Shown piece after piece: positions 1 to 11,100 of a DNA stretch of 64,000 bases. The position numbers were made by a program, and so were the translations under genes. This stretch comes from Fragum whitleyi (taxonomy: Eukaryota; Mollusca; Bivalvia; Cardiida; Cardiidae), in the NCBI GenBank assembly GCA_948146395.1, contig OX411551.1, positions 49,782,997-49,846,996 of the forward strand, given 5' to 3'. The notes beneath the pieces are model-generated. The model was not told the origin of the DNA. It made no database searches and saw nothing but the letters and a program-made list of their open reading frames with translations. Every line of letters begins with the position of its first letter. Within the stretch, counting starts at the first letter, position 1.

Positions 1-95
1 ATTCATTCCAAACACTAATTCAAATATGATAAAAAAAAATCGCTCAACAGGATAACAGGAAAAACTTCTTAAAAAATCACAATTTCTCTGACTCA

Positions 96-391
96 TTTGA
101 ATTTGTATTGATTGAATGGAGTTTAACGCCGCTTTCAACATTATTTCAGTTATATCGCGGCGGCTGGAGCACCTAAGAATGGTTTCCTGGTATTTCTCCA
201 ACCAGTACAACCACCACATCCTTTCCTAGCCTCCAGCTGCTATCTCACACAGGTCTACGATTATCAACCCATTGGTTAGAGACAAATAGTCGGAAAGAAA
301 GAGTGCCGCCGACGGGGATCGAACCCGTGACCTCTGGATTGACAGTCTTACGCTCTACCAACTGCGCTATGACGGCGGCTTTGAATTTGTA
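96..391 (-). mobile_element. tRNA-derived SINE with perfect 12-bp target-site duplication
   Basis: Read on the - strand, the element starts at 379 with a tRNA-like head: acceptor arms GCCGCCG/CGGCGGC, A box AGCGCAGTTGGTAGAGCG and B box GGTTCGATCC. It continues into a body that ends with a GGTGCTCC..GCCGCGATATAACTG motif and GAAAGCGGCGTTAAAC, then a short tail at 108. The direct repeat TTTGAATTTGTA flanks it at 96-107 and 380-391. The anticodon arm pairs poorly (formal anticodon GTC), so this is a SINE head and not a working tRNA. The shared 3' motif with the copy at 46258 resembles Meta-type SINEs of molluscs; that name is recalled, not tested. Confidence 0.88.
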
Positions 392-437
392 AACGGCGTA
401 TTGGTTTGTGAAGGAAACGAAAACTATTCGTAGATGT

Positions 438-883
438 TACAGTTAACAACATTGTGATATGACAAAGTGAAAGATTTCGGAGTGAGTAAAGTTGAATGAG
501 TGTGTGGAGCGAGTTTTGAGACAATTTAATGGAAGGTAATCCAATATTGCAAATTTTGTTCAGGAAGAACAAAATTAGCGATAATGATGACCTCCCTTTA
601 TTAAAATATGCATACAAGTTTTCAAGATGGCTTCCTATTTCTTCAAAAACCTATAAGACCCTTACAATTTGAATTATGTTAGTGAAGTCGCGATTTTTCT
701 CTATCCAAATTTATATTGAATGACGTTGTTGATTCTATATTTTTCGATTGGTTTGAGCGTTTTTAAATTGTTTTTGAATTGTTTGAGTGAGTGTGAGTGA
801 TTGAATGAATGGAGCGCTGAGTGAGCGATTAAGAATGGTTTTTGATTGTGACGAATGTCAATTTCCCGATGTAACCAACTATA
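438..883 (+). mobile_element. TACAGTTAAC MITE, full length (446 bp)
   Basis: Full-length copy of the dominant element of this window. It begins TACAGTTAACAACATTGTGA and ends with the diverged inverted end GATGTAACCAACTATA, with TA at both termini, as expected for a Tc1/mariner-type TA target. The middle (530-598) is a near-palindrome: GGAAGGTAATCCAATATTGC..GTTCAGGAAGAAC..GATGACCTCC. It has no ORF of note, so it is non-autonomous. Strand is defined by the GGAGCGAG side being on the left. Confidence 0.85.
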
Positions 884-900
884 TTTGTATATTTTGCTAG

Positions 901-1065
901 GGGGGGTGTATTGAACATCGCTTATTTTGCTAATATTGGACAAAATAAGCGAAAATAGATTACCTTTACTTAAATGCATTCAAAACTTGCTCATCGCGTT
1001 CACTGAGTTACACTCAAAATCATCGAAAATCAGTCACGGTGTCAATTTCGCGATATTCTGAACTG
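901..1065 (-). mobile_element. TACAGTTAAC MITE fragment
   Basis: Half copy in the opposite orientation to the neighbour at 438-883. It keeps part of the central palindrome (TCGCTTATTTTG..AAAATAAGCGA) and the end GTGTCAATTTCGCGATATTC..AACTGT. Confidence 0.7.
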
Positions 1066-1074
1066 TCATATTAC

Positions 1075-1712
1075 CTGTGCACTACACTTCTCCTCAATGA
1101 GATTTATAAACCCATTAAGTTTCAAGTTGATAGCTATTATACTTTAGGAGATATGCCCCTGACGAAATCCAAGTATAAAAAATAACAAAGGGCCATAACT
1201 CCAAAATTAAGCAAGCAAGACTTGTAGCTCTTTTGCACTGCACTTCTCATCTAAGAGATCAATCCACCCATAAAGTTTCGAGTTAATAGCTATTATACTT
1301 TAGGAGATATGCTCCGGACAAAATTAAAGTATCAAAAAAAGCAAAGGGCAATAACTCCATAATTATGCAAGCAAGAGTTGTTGTTCTTGTGTACTTCACT
1401 CCTCCTCCACAAGATCTATCCACCCATAAATGTTAAAATTGATAGCTTTAATACTTGAGGGGATTTGCTCCGGACGAAATCTAAGTATCAAAAATAACAA
1501 AGGGCAATAACTCCATAATTATGCAAGCAAGAGTTGTTGTTCTTGTGAACTTCACTCCTTCTGCACAAGATCTATCCACCTATAAAGTTTCAAGTTGATA
1601 GCTTTTATACATGGAAGGTATGCTCCAGACATGTTCAGTGACGGAATGACGGAATGACGGACGGAGACCATAACAATAACCCCTCGCCGAAAACGATCCG
1701 AGGTTATAAACA
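1075..1712 (+). mobile_element. pearl/HINE-like element, ATAACTCC core, AACCCCTCG-type end
   Basis: Contains about four degenerate tandem units of roughly 130 bp; each carries AAAGGGCAATAACTCCATAA and a TTTCAAGTTGATAGCT motif. It ends with GACGGAATGACGGACGGAGACC and a terminal stem-loop ATAACCCCTCG..CGAGGTTAT at 1674-1708. Tandem core plus GGACGG linker plus 3' hairpin is the layout of bivalve pearl/HINE elements (family knowledge); the assignment is inferred. Confidence 0.6.
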
Positions 1713-2036
1713 TTTCAAAGGCTCAACTGAGATTTTTCTCAATTTTGAATTCAAATGAATAAATGAAATAAAAGAAAATATTAATAAGTTGTTATTTATA
1801 ACAACTTATCATTATTATTTTTTATGTTAATGCATTTAAATGAGTACTAAAACAGAATTACGGCTTTAATCTCGAAATGAAGTTTGAGACAATTTTGAAT
1901 TGAGAATGGAAAAAGTTTTATAACCTCGACATTTTCTTTCCACATTCTTAAATAGACCACTTCTTAAAATTCTCGACTTACACATTGAACATTTTGCTTG
2001 CCTTTAGTACTATCAGTACTGTTATTTAAAATTGTT
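1713..2036. other. AT-rich spacer, nothing recognised
   Basis: No repeat, ORF or RNA signal that I can name in this stretch. Confidence 0.5.
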
Positions 2037-2119
2037 GTCGGACGGAAATACGGACGGACGCCGGACATTGATCGATCACCAAAGCTCACCTTTAGCACTT
2101 TGTGCTCAGGTGAGCTTAA
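2037..2119 (+). mobile_element. 3' end of a pearl/HINE-like element
   Basis: Only the terminus remains: GGACGGACGCCGGACATTGA followed by the AGCTCACC..TGAGCT hairpin with a GCACTTTGTGC tip (2085-2117). No tandem core lies upstream. Confidence 0.65.
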
Positions 2120-2530
2120 AAAACACATTCCGCCTTGCTTCCTTTGAAATGTTAATAAAATAATTGTAAAATATGACCTGCAGATATTAAATAATTCACA
2201 TTTTGAAACGAACGTATTTCTCGCATCAATAATGAGAGCAGTTATTTGTCTGTCATAACTCATCCATTGTGTTTTAAACACGTTTCGAAATCATTGAAAA
2301 TGATCAATATTTGATTGGCCAGTCTTGATTATTCAGGGTCTGATTTGACCCTGAAGAAACAGCCTCAAAAAGATGCGATTTTTTTATTAAAAGAAGGTAA
2401 AAAAACCTATGGCTAATTCTGTCAAATGGAACAAAATTAACGAGTATGTTTTACCTCTTTTGGAATTTATAAAGTTCGATCAACACACCCATTTAATTTC
2501 ATTAAAATATTATCCCGATATCATTATACA
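2120..2530. other. AT-rich spacer with one short hairpin
   Basis: The only structure seen is a small inverted repeat TCAGGGTC/GACCCTGA near 2334-2355. No gene is supported. Confidence 0.4.
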
Positions 2531-2845
2531 TATATAATACGTACTTAGTGTTTTGTATGAGAAAAAATATCTAACGAGGTTGGGAGAATTAATAAGTGGC
2601 GAGGCTCTGCCGAGACAATGATCAATTCTCACAACCAAGTAAGATATTTTTTTTCATACAATACACTAGGTATATATTATATTTATCTTATAACCTATAT
2701 TTGTCTTATTTTCGTCGACCTTTTAACTGAAATGCAAGTTTCTAGAAATAATCGCAATATTTCATTGTTCTAAAAATAACTATATGATATCAAAAATAAT
2801 ATCATACGGGATGTTATCACACGGATGTTTGTATAGTTATAAGAT
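2531..2845 (-). mobile_element. Palindromic element with GC-rich centre (copy 1)
   Basis: Long inverted repeat around a GC-rich centre GAGGCTCTGCCGAG (2602-2616), arms TTAGTGTTTTGTATG and CATACAATACACTA, followed by a tail ending ATATCATACGGGATGTTATC. The same arrangement recurs inverted at 53170-53480, and the core of the palindrome at 60556-60722. No coding capacity. Confidence 0.7.
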
Positions 2846-3020
2846 AAATGTCATTATCACGATGTTCCCTACTGTATTAGTTTATCTGGTGCATTCACCA
2901 TCATAAAAACTTTAGAAACATTTAAGTAAAACTGACTTTAGGTACAAAGCTTTTTAGTTATTAAACATGTACGAGGGCTCTGAGCCATCTTGAATAATGG
3001 GCATGTACACGTACCTGGAA

Positions 3021-4243
3021 ACAAGAGGACTATAGTGGCCTAAATCGCTCACCTGAGTGAACTGTCAAAAATTGTTTAAAGTAGTTTAAGAAAAAGGATG
3101 ATGAATTCTGAATAATTTTCAGGTTGATCGGGCAAAAAATGTGGCGTCTGGAGTGCATTCAAGGTTTTTAAAAGATTTGACCCTGTGACCCAGTTTTTGA
3201 CCCAAGTTTATCCAATTTCGAACTCATCCGAGATTACATCAAGACAACATTTTAACCAAATTTCAGGTTGATCGGACAAAACATGTGGCCTCTATAGTGC
3301 ATACACGGATTTTCTAAGATTTGACCCGATGACCCATTTTTTGACCCTAGTTTACCCAATGTTGAACTTGTCCAAAGTTTTAACAAGACAATCATTCTGA
3401 ATAATTTTCAGGTTTTCGGGCAAAAAAATGTGGCCCCTGGAGTGCATACAAGGTTTTTCTAAGATATAACCCTGTGACCTAGTTTTTGACCAATGTTGAC
3501 CTAATTTCAAACCCGTCCGAGATTTCATCCAGGTGATGATTCTGACTAAATTTCAGGTTGATCGGGCAAAAAATGTGGCCTCTAGAGTGCGTACAAGGTT
3601 TTGCTTAGATTTGACCCCGTGACCTAGTTTTTGACCGAAGTTGACCCAATTTCAATCTCATCTGAGATTTTATCAAGACATTCATTCTGACCAAATTTCA
3701 GGTTGATCGGGCAAAAAATACGGCATTTAGTGTGCTTACAAGGTTTTTTTTTTAGATTTGCCCCAGTGACCTAGTTTTTGACCCCTGTTTACCAAATTTC
3801 AAAATTGTCCGAGATTTCAAGACAACAATTCTGACCAAATTTCAGATTGAAAAAAATGTTGCCTCTAGAGTGCATACAGGGGTTTTCTAAGATTGACCCC
3901 GTGACCTAGTTTTTGACGCCAGTTGAACTTATTTCAAATTCGTACGAGATTTCATCAAGACATCATTCTGATCAAATTTCAGGCTGATCGGGCAAAAAAT
4001 GTGGCCTCTATAGTACAATCAAGGTTTTTCTAAGATTTGACCCCATGATCTAGTTTTTGACCCCAGTAGACAAAATTTCATCAAGACAATGCTGACCAAA
4101 TTTCAGGTTGATGGGGCAAACAATGTGGCCTCTAGAGTGCATACAAGGCAATCGTTGACGGACGGACGACGCCGCACGACGGACGCCGGACACCCACCTA
4201 GCCACAAAAGCTCTCCTTGTTACTTCGTGCTGAGATGAGCTAA
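3021..4243 (+). mobile_element. pearl/HINE-like element, TTGACCC core, complete
   Basis: Starts AACAAGAGGACTATAGTGGC then CGCTCACCTGAGTGAAC. About eight degenerate units of roughly 140 bp follow, each with TTCAGGTTGATCGGGCAAAA, GTGGCCTCTAGAGTGC and TTTGACCCCGTGACCTAG. It ends GACGGACGACGCC..GGACGCCGGAC and a decayed terminal hairpin ACTTCGTGCTGAGATGAGCT at 4222-4241. The same core lies in reverse at 14860-16076 and truncated at 22965-23345. Confidence 0.75.
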
Positions 4244-4293
4244 AAATGACTTTTATTGTGTCAATATTACTGTGAATGCGTGATAGCCTCAGT

Positions 4294-6603
4294 TTTGTAA
4301 ATAAGCAATATTAGTCCTTTGCTGAAAAATGTCTGGTCCTAAGGTAATATATTCTAACTTCAGACCAGTCAGAAGCCACTTTTTCAGGGCAAAACTCCTT
4401 AAAAAATACGCCCCTTTACGTGAAAACAATCATGTATAAAGAGTATAAAACGGAGAATAGTCATTGAATACCCCTCTTTCCTGTGCTATTGAATGGCTCT
4501 TTCCCAATTATTATAGGGGTAATACTAGTAGCCTGACAAACATTTTGACCAAATTACACTAGGATCGGGCAACGATTTAAAAGCCATTCTCTGTAAGCAC
4601 TTACACTTTTAAATGGGGGTGTGGCACGCTATGTCTAAATTTTTGATAAAATTTAAACATGAGGCTAGGGCTGACCCAAAAGTAAATATAAGATAAAAAA
4701 AATCTTGAAATCACTTCTGGTTGCCATGGAAACAGACGTTAAAAATTGAAAAAGTCCCTTTTTTGCGAAACTTTAAAGTAAAATATATCAGTTATGCAGC
4801 ACAAACTAAAATAAAAACACACAAGATATAAGTACCCCATCATAGTTCTCTCAAATGAATAAATAATATTTTTCGGCATGAGTTGTTTACTTATATTTCC
4901 GAAGCAACAACACAAATACCCTACTGAAATATTGATTTCCGCGTTTTTTTCAAAAGTAATGACAAAACACAGTCATTGTTTTCAGTTTAGCAAGGAAATA
5001 CATTAACATTCACATAATAATAACTTTTGTGTTCGTTGCTATGGTTACGTGAATTCAATTCCCTTAAATGAAGGCAATTTCTGAACATCTTAAGAGTCTT
5101 TCTTTAGGAAAAAGGCTGCAAAGTCACCCCCAAAAATGTTTAATTTTTGGTCGTTTCGGCAAATGACCATAGCAACTATTACAATTTTTTTCTTGTATTT
5201 CGATAGAGGCTTATGGGATCTCTTTTCTTATCAAATATAACTTTTTAGGGACTAAAAATGACTGATTTAAGAAAATAATAAGAATGGTTGGCATGGTAAC
5301 AAAAAAGCCTAAAGATTTTTTGCGGTTTTTATAAAGAGCGTTTTTAATTAAATATGTCCCAAAAATAATCATCGGTTAATCATGCTGCTAAAATTTATAA
5401 GATAACTCAGAAGTAACAAAAGCAGCCATACTATTAGCCATAGTTACCGTTGTCAACATAACTAATGTACACATCAACAAAATATTATGCATTAAAAAAA
5501 AGTTGCTCTTTTTATATCTTAAATTCCATCTACATATCAAATGACAATCATAAGTGAAAAAAAAACCAGGAAATTATAAACAACAATTTGAGATCAATTT
5601 ATCAAAATAATCCACATTTGTTGTCATGGTAACCAACCTTTTTCACACTAACTTACACAACAAAATATCTAGTTCAAAATTTAAGTTACTAGTCTATCCA
5701 ATGCATACAAAATTAACCATTATCTTCATATAAAGACCAAGCTAAAAAGCTTCAAAAAAGCTTAATTTTGCAAAGTATGAAACATTTTTTTTGTCAATTT
5801 CTTCTCTAATTATTAGCCCCTTACTGTATGTGAAATTTCATCAAAATCGGACCATGTGTGCAAAAATTGTATAAGTCGTTACAGAGAATGGGTTTTCAGG
5901 CTCTAGAGTGTGAGCACTTAAAATGTTGATATCTGACGACAGAACTTCAATGATAACACAAGCTCACCTTGCGCAACTTGTGGTCAGGTGAGCGAAAACA
6001 TCATAGAAGATTCTAGCGATTTCAATGCATTTGTTGATGCGTTTATTTGTACACGCCTTTAAATGCACCGACTGAACTAGTCAGGTCAACCTTGCTTTGA
6101 AAGAAAGTTGATGGTCTTATTTGACATTCAAGCAAAGCAAAAAATGTGGGTTTTTTTTTGAAAGTAGGAAGTTCCTGTCATAAACCTAGTATTTGCCATT
6201 GATATATGAATTGCACCTGGTTAACTTATTTTCTAAAGAAAACAGTTCAGGGACAGTTGTTTTTGTTTTTTCAGAGTTTTCAGCAAATTTGCATATTTTT
6301 TTTTTTTTATTAAGGAATTCGACACTGAACTATGGAATTCCTTCGCGGGCACTTATAAAAATATCAAGGAATTGACGATGGGAAAATATGTAATCCGGAG
6401 ATTAAAAATATAAGACACTGCACATAAGCAAAGTAATTCGTTAAAAAAAATTCGTTATTATTGGCTTGTTACTTCGGAGTGGCTATTATATCTGAGACAA
6501 TTAGAATAATTTTGAGCACCCCACTGACGTAGTCCCAAGCAACAAATCTTCCTAGCAACCACTTTATTTATCTTGCCATTTCGATCGAACCGTTTAAATA
6601 ACC
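4294..6603 (+). repeat. Direct duplication, copy 1 (about 2.3 kb, uninterrupted)
   Basis: The segment starting TTGTAAATAAGCAATATTAG and ending TTTCGATCGAACCGTTTAAA is repeated immediately downstream from 6604. The two copies agree almost base for base; differences seen include GAGAATAGTC/GAGAAAAGTC near 4455/6765 and TTAAAAATTG/TTAACGATTG near 4739/7049. It contains a terminal-hairpin motif (AGCTCACCTTGCGCAAC..GGTCAGGTGAGC) near 5960-5995, so part of it is itself mobile-element derived. No ORF in it is convincing. Confidence 0.9.
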
Positions 6604-8184
6604 GTTGTAAATAAGCAATATTAGACCTTTGCTGAAAAATGTCTGGTCCTAAGGTAATATATTCTAACTTCAGACCAGTCAGAAGCCACTTTTTCAGGGC
6701 AAAACTCCTTAAAAAATACGCCCCTTTACGTGAAAACAATCATGTATAAAGAGTATAAAACGGAGAAAAGTCATTGAATACCCCTCTTTCCTGTGCTATT
6801 GAATGGCTCTTTCCCAATTATTATAGGGGTAATACTAGTAGCCTGACAAACATTTTGACCAAATTACACTAGGATCGGGCAACGATTTAAAAGCCATTCT
6901 CTGTAAGCACTTGCACTTTTAAATGGGGGTGTGGCACGCTATGTCTAAATTTTTGATAAGATTTAAACATGAGGCTAGGGCTGACCCAAAAGTAAATATA
7001 AGATAAAAAAAATCTTGAAATCACTTCTGGTTGCCATGGAAACAGACGTTAACGATTGAAAAAGTCCCTTTTTTGCGAAACTTTAAAGTAAAATATATCA
7101 GTTATGCAGCACAAACTAAAATAAAAACACACAAGATATAAGTACCCCATCATAGTTCTCTCAAATGAATAAATAATATTTTTCGGCATGAGTTGTTTAC
7201 TTATATTTCCGAAGCAACAACACAAATACCCTACTGAAATATTGATTTCCGCGTTTTTTTTTCAAATGTAATGACAAAACACAGTCATTGTTTTCAGTTT
7301 AGCAAGGAAATACATTAACATTTACATAATAATAACTTTTGTGTTCGTTGCTATGGTTACGTGAATTCAATTCCCTTAAATGAAGGCAATTTCTGAACAT
7401 CTTAAGAGTCTTTCTTTAGGAAAAAGGCTGCAAAGTCACCCCCAAAAATGTTTAATTTTTGGTCGTTTCGGCAAATGACCATAGCAACTATTACAATTTT
7501 TTTCTTGTATTTCGATAGAGGCTTATGGGATCTCTTTTCTTATCAAATATAACTTTTTAGGGACTAAAAATGACTGATTTAAGAAAATAATAAAAATGGT
7601 TGGCATGGTAACAAAAAAGCCTAAAGATTTTTTGCGGTTTTTATAAAGAGCGTTTTTAATTAAATATGTCCCAAAAATAATCATCGGTTAATCATGCTGC
7701 TAAAATTTATAAGATAACTCAGAAGTAACAAAAGCAGCCATACTATTAGCCATAGTTACCGTTGTCAACATAACTAATGTACACATCAACAAAATATTAT
7801 GCATTAAAAAAAAAGTTGCTCTTTTTATATCTTAAATTCCATCTACATATCAAATGACAATCATAAGTGAAAAAAAAACCAGGAAATTATAAACAACAAT
7901 TTGAGATCAATTTATCAAAATAATCCACATTTGTTGTCATGGTAACCAACCTTTTTCACACTAACTTACACAACAAAATATCTAGTTCAAAATTTAAGTT
8001 ACTAGTCTATCCAATGCATACAAAATTAACCATTATCTTCATATAAAGACCAAGCTATAAAGCTTCAAAAAAGCTTAATTTTGCAAAGTATGAAACATTT
8101 TTTTTTGTCAATTTCTTCTCTAATTATTAGCCCCTTACTGTATGTGAAATTTCATCAAAATCGGAGACCATGTGTGCCAAAATT

Positions 8185-11100
8185 TTCACTGGACTGGTGT
8201 GACACCTAAAGTCATGTTATTGTTTACATTTGGAAATTTTTAAAAATTATTTTAAAGCAGTTATATACCTTTAAACAGTCACTTTTTACTACAGTCTACA
8301 CAATATGAACTTTATTCGCAGGATTCTACTGCTCACAGCCGTTGCAAGACGTTTAAATTTCTCCTACATAGATGATTCTGACGGTTTGTACCCCACCCAC
8401 TATTTAAACACAGCGTCTCAACATTCTATTACATTTGGTCAACACGTCTTTTACCAGAACTTTATAACATCTTATTCTAGCCTTAGCAAGAAGTCAAATG
8501 CTGTACCATGTATTAATAGGAACAGAAATACTGATCACGTTTGGATTTTACTCTGTGGCGATGTTCATCCTTGTCCAGGCCCTACTCGCTCTACTGAACC
8601 ATTATTAAGCTCAACTGGGACAGATGTTAATTTCCATAAAAAACGTGGATTACATTTCATTCACCTCAATATTCGAAGCCTTATACCTAAACTAGACGAA
8701 GTCCGTGATTTATCCAGAAAATACAATCCAGCTGCCATTTTTTTGTCCGAGACCTGGCTTGATTCTTCTGTACATGATAATGAAATAAACATTCCCAACT
8801 ACATTGTTCATCGTAGAGACAGGAAAAATGGTCGTGGAGGTGGAGTGTGTTCTTTTGTCCGCAGTGACTTGCCTTTTAATCCTAGATATGACATTGAAAA
8901 TCCTGATTTGGAAACCTGTTGGATAGACATTTATCTTCCCAAATCAAAACCTATTCTTTGTGGAGTTATTTATAGACTACCCTCTCAAACAAACTTTTAC
9001 GACAAATTAGAAACTATGTGCCAATCTTTTGATGATTTCTCTTTAAAGGAAATATATATATTTGGAGATTTTAATACCAATGTCTTAAGTGAAAATTGTT
9101 CTCTCTTATCAAATTTTACGTCTTTTTGCGATTTGTTTAATTTTTCACAGCGGATAAAAAGTCCTACTAGAATAACTGACATTTCATCTACAACAATTGA
9201 TCTCATTCTTGTTTCAGATAGTGATAAAGTGTCTAACAGTGGGGTTGTTGATATTTCTGTAAGTGATCATTCTTTGACTTTTTGTACTCGCAAAATTTGT
9301 CGGCAACCTATTAGTAAACACAAAACTGTTAAACTGAGATCTTTAAAAAATTACTCTAAAGAGGAGTTTCAAAACTGTTTACTAAATGCAGATTGGAGTG
9401 CAGTCATTTTAAGTGACAATGTCAATGATGCATGGCTTAATTTTAAAGATACATTTCTCTCGGTATTGGATAAATGTGCACCTTTTAAACATTTAAGAAT
9501 CAAGCAGAGAACAGAACCCTGGATAAACGATGAAATTTTACACAGTATCCATGAAAGAGATATAGCTTTTAAGAAGTATAAGGAAACAAAACTTTCTTCT
9601 TTCTATGAAATGTTCAAAGAACTTCGTAATTCTACTAAATCCCTTATATACAAGGCAAAGAAGGAATACTTTCAAAGTGTTTTGGACCATAGCAAACATG
9701 ACTCCAAAGCTCTTTGGAAGTGTTTGAAACAACTTGGATTACCTTCAAAGAAGAATGTGTGTTCATCTGCAAATATTGGCTTAAAGATAGATGGTGAAAT
9801 CTGTTTTGACTTTTTTAATGTTGCACAAAGATTTAATGCTTTTTTCACAACTGTTGCAAATAAACTAGTTGAAAATCTACCAGCCAGTGATTCATATTAT
9901 GGTAAACAGTTTGTCAGTAAATTTTATATGTCCAAAGGTGTTTTTCCTCACAGTTTTTCCTTTTCCATCGTTACTCAAGATAAAATTCTGAAATATCTTC
10001 TCAATCTTAGCCCAAATAAGGCAACTGGGCTAGATGGTATCCCATGTAGATTTATTAGAGATGGTGCACCAATTATTGCTTGTCATTTAGCGCATGTGAT
10101 AAACCTTTCCATTATTCAAGGCTCTGTTCCTGATGATATAAAGAATGCTAGAGTTATACCCCTGTATAAGAAAAATGATAAAATTGAGGTGGGTAATTAT
10201 AGACCTGTGTCGGTTTTGAGTATAATTTCAAAGGTGTTTGAAAGAGTCATTTATGATCAACTGGATGATTATTTGTCTTCAAATAAAATTCTTTACAGTT
10301 TTCAATCTGGTTTTAGGCGTGGTTTCTCTACCGCTACAACTTTGATTCATTTGTCAGATTTCATCAGATTTAATATGGACCAAGGTAATATGGTTGGGAT
10401 GGTTTTACTTGATTTACAAAAGGCGTTTGATACAGTCAATCATGATATTTTATTGGTGAAACTTGAATGTATTGGACTCGCATCAGATGCCATTAGATGG
10501 TTTAAATCCTATTTCTCTGACAGGACTCAAGTCGTAGAAGTTTCCAGTGTACACTCCAGTCAGGGTTTTATATCATGTGGTGTTCCACAGGGATCAATAC
10601 TAGGACCCCTTTTATTTCTGATATATGTAAATGACATGTCTGCTGTGGTAGAAAATAAATTACTTTTATATGCTGATAACTCCGGCATCCTTGTCTCTGG
10701 TAAAAATGTCACTGATATAGAGTCGTTACTATCTTCGGAAATGGAAAGGGTTAGTAAATGGCTTGTTGATAATAAGCTTTCATTACATCTAGGCAAAACG
10801 GAGTCAATACTTTTTGGTTCTAAGCCCCGATTGAAAGGTCAGAGTAATTTAAATGTTTCATGTAATGGTATGAATATACATGCCACCAATTCAGTAAAAT
10901 ATCTTGGTGCAATTTTAGATCAACATTTAACTTGTGATGAAATTGCCAGGTCCCTTGTTTCAAAGGCTAATGCACGTTTGAAATTCTTGTTTCGAAATAA
11001 ACAATTCTTTAATCTCCAAACTCGTAAGCTTTTGGTTATGTCCCTCATCCAGTGTCATTTTGATTACGTATGTTCTTTCTGGTATCCTAGCTTAAGTCAG

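Noticed and set aside
306..379. tRNA-Asp gene (anticodon GTC) on the - strand
   Set aside because: The anticodon stem does not pair, and the sequence continues into a SINE body inside a perfect TSD.
3021..4243. Regularly spaced repeats suggestive of a CRISPR array
   Set aside because: Units are about 140 bp and similar over their whole length, with no unique spacers, and the context is clearly animal. They are tandem cores of a mobile element.
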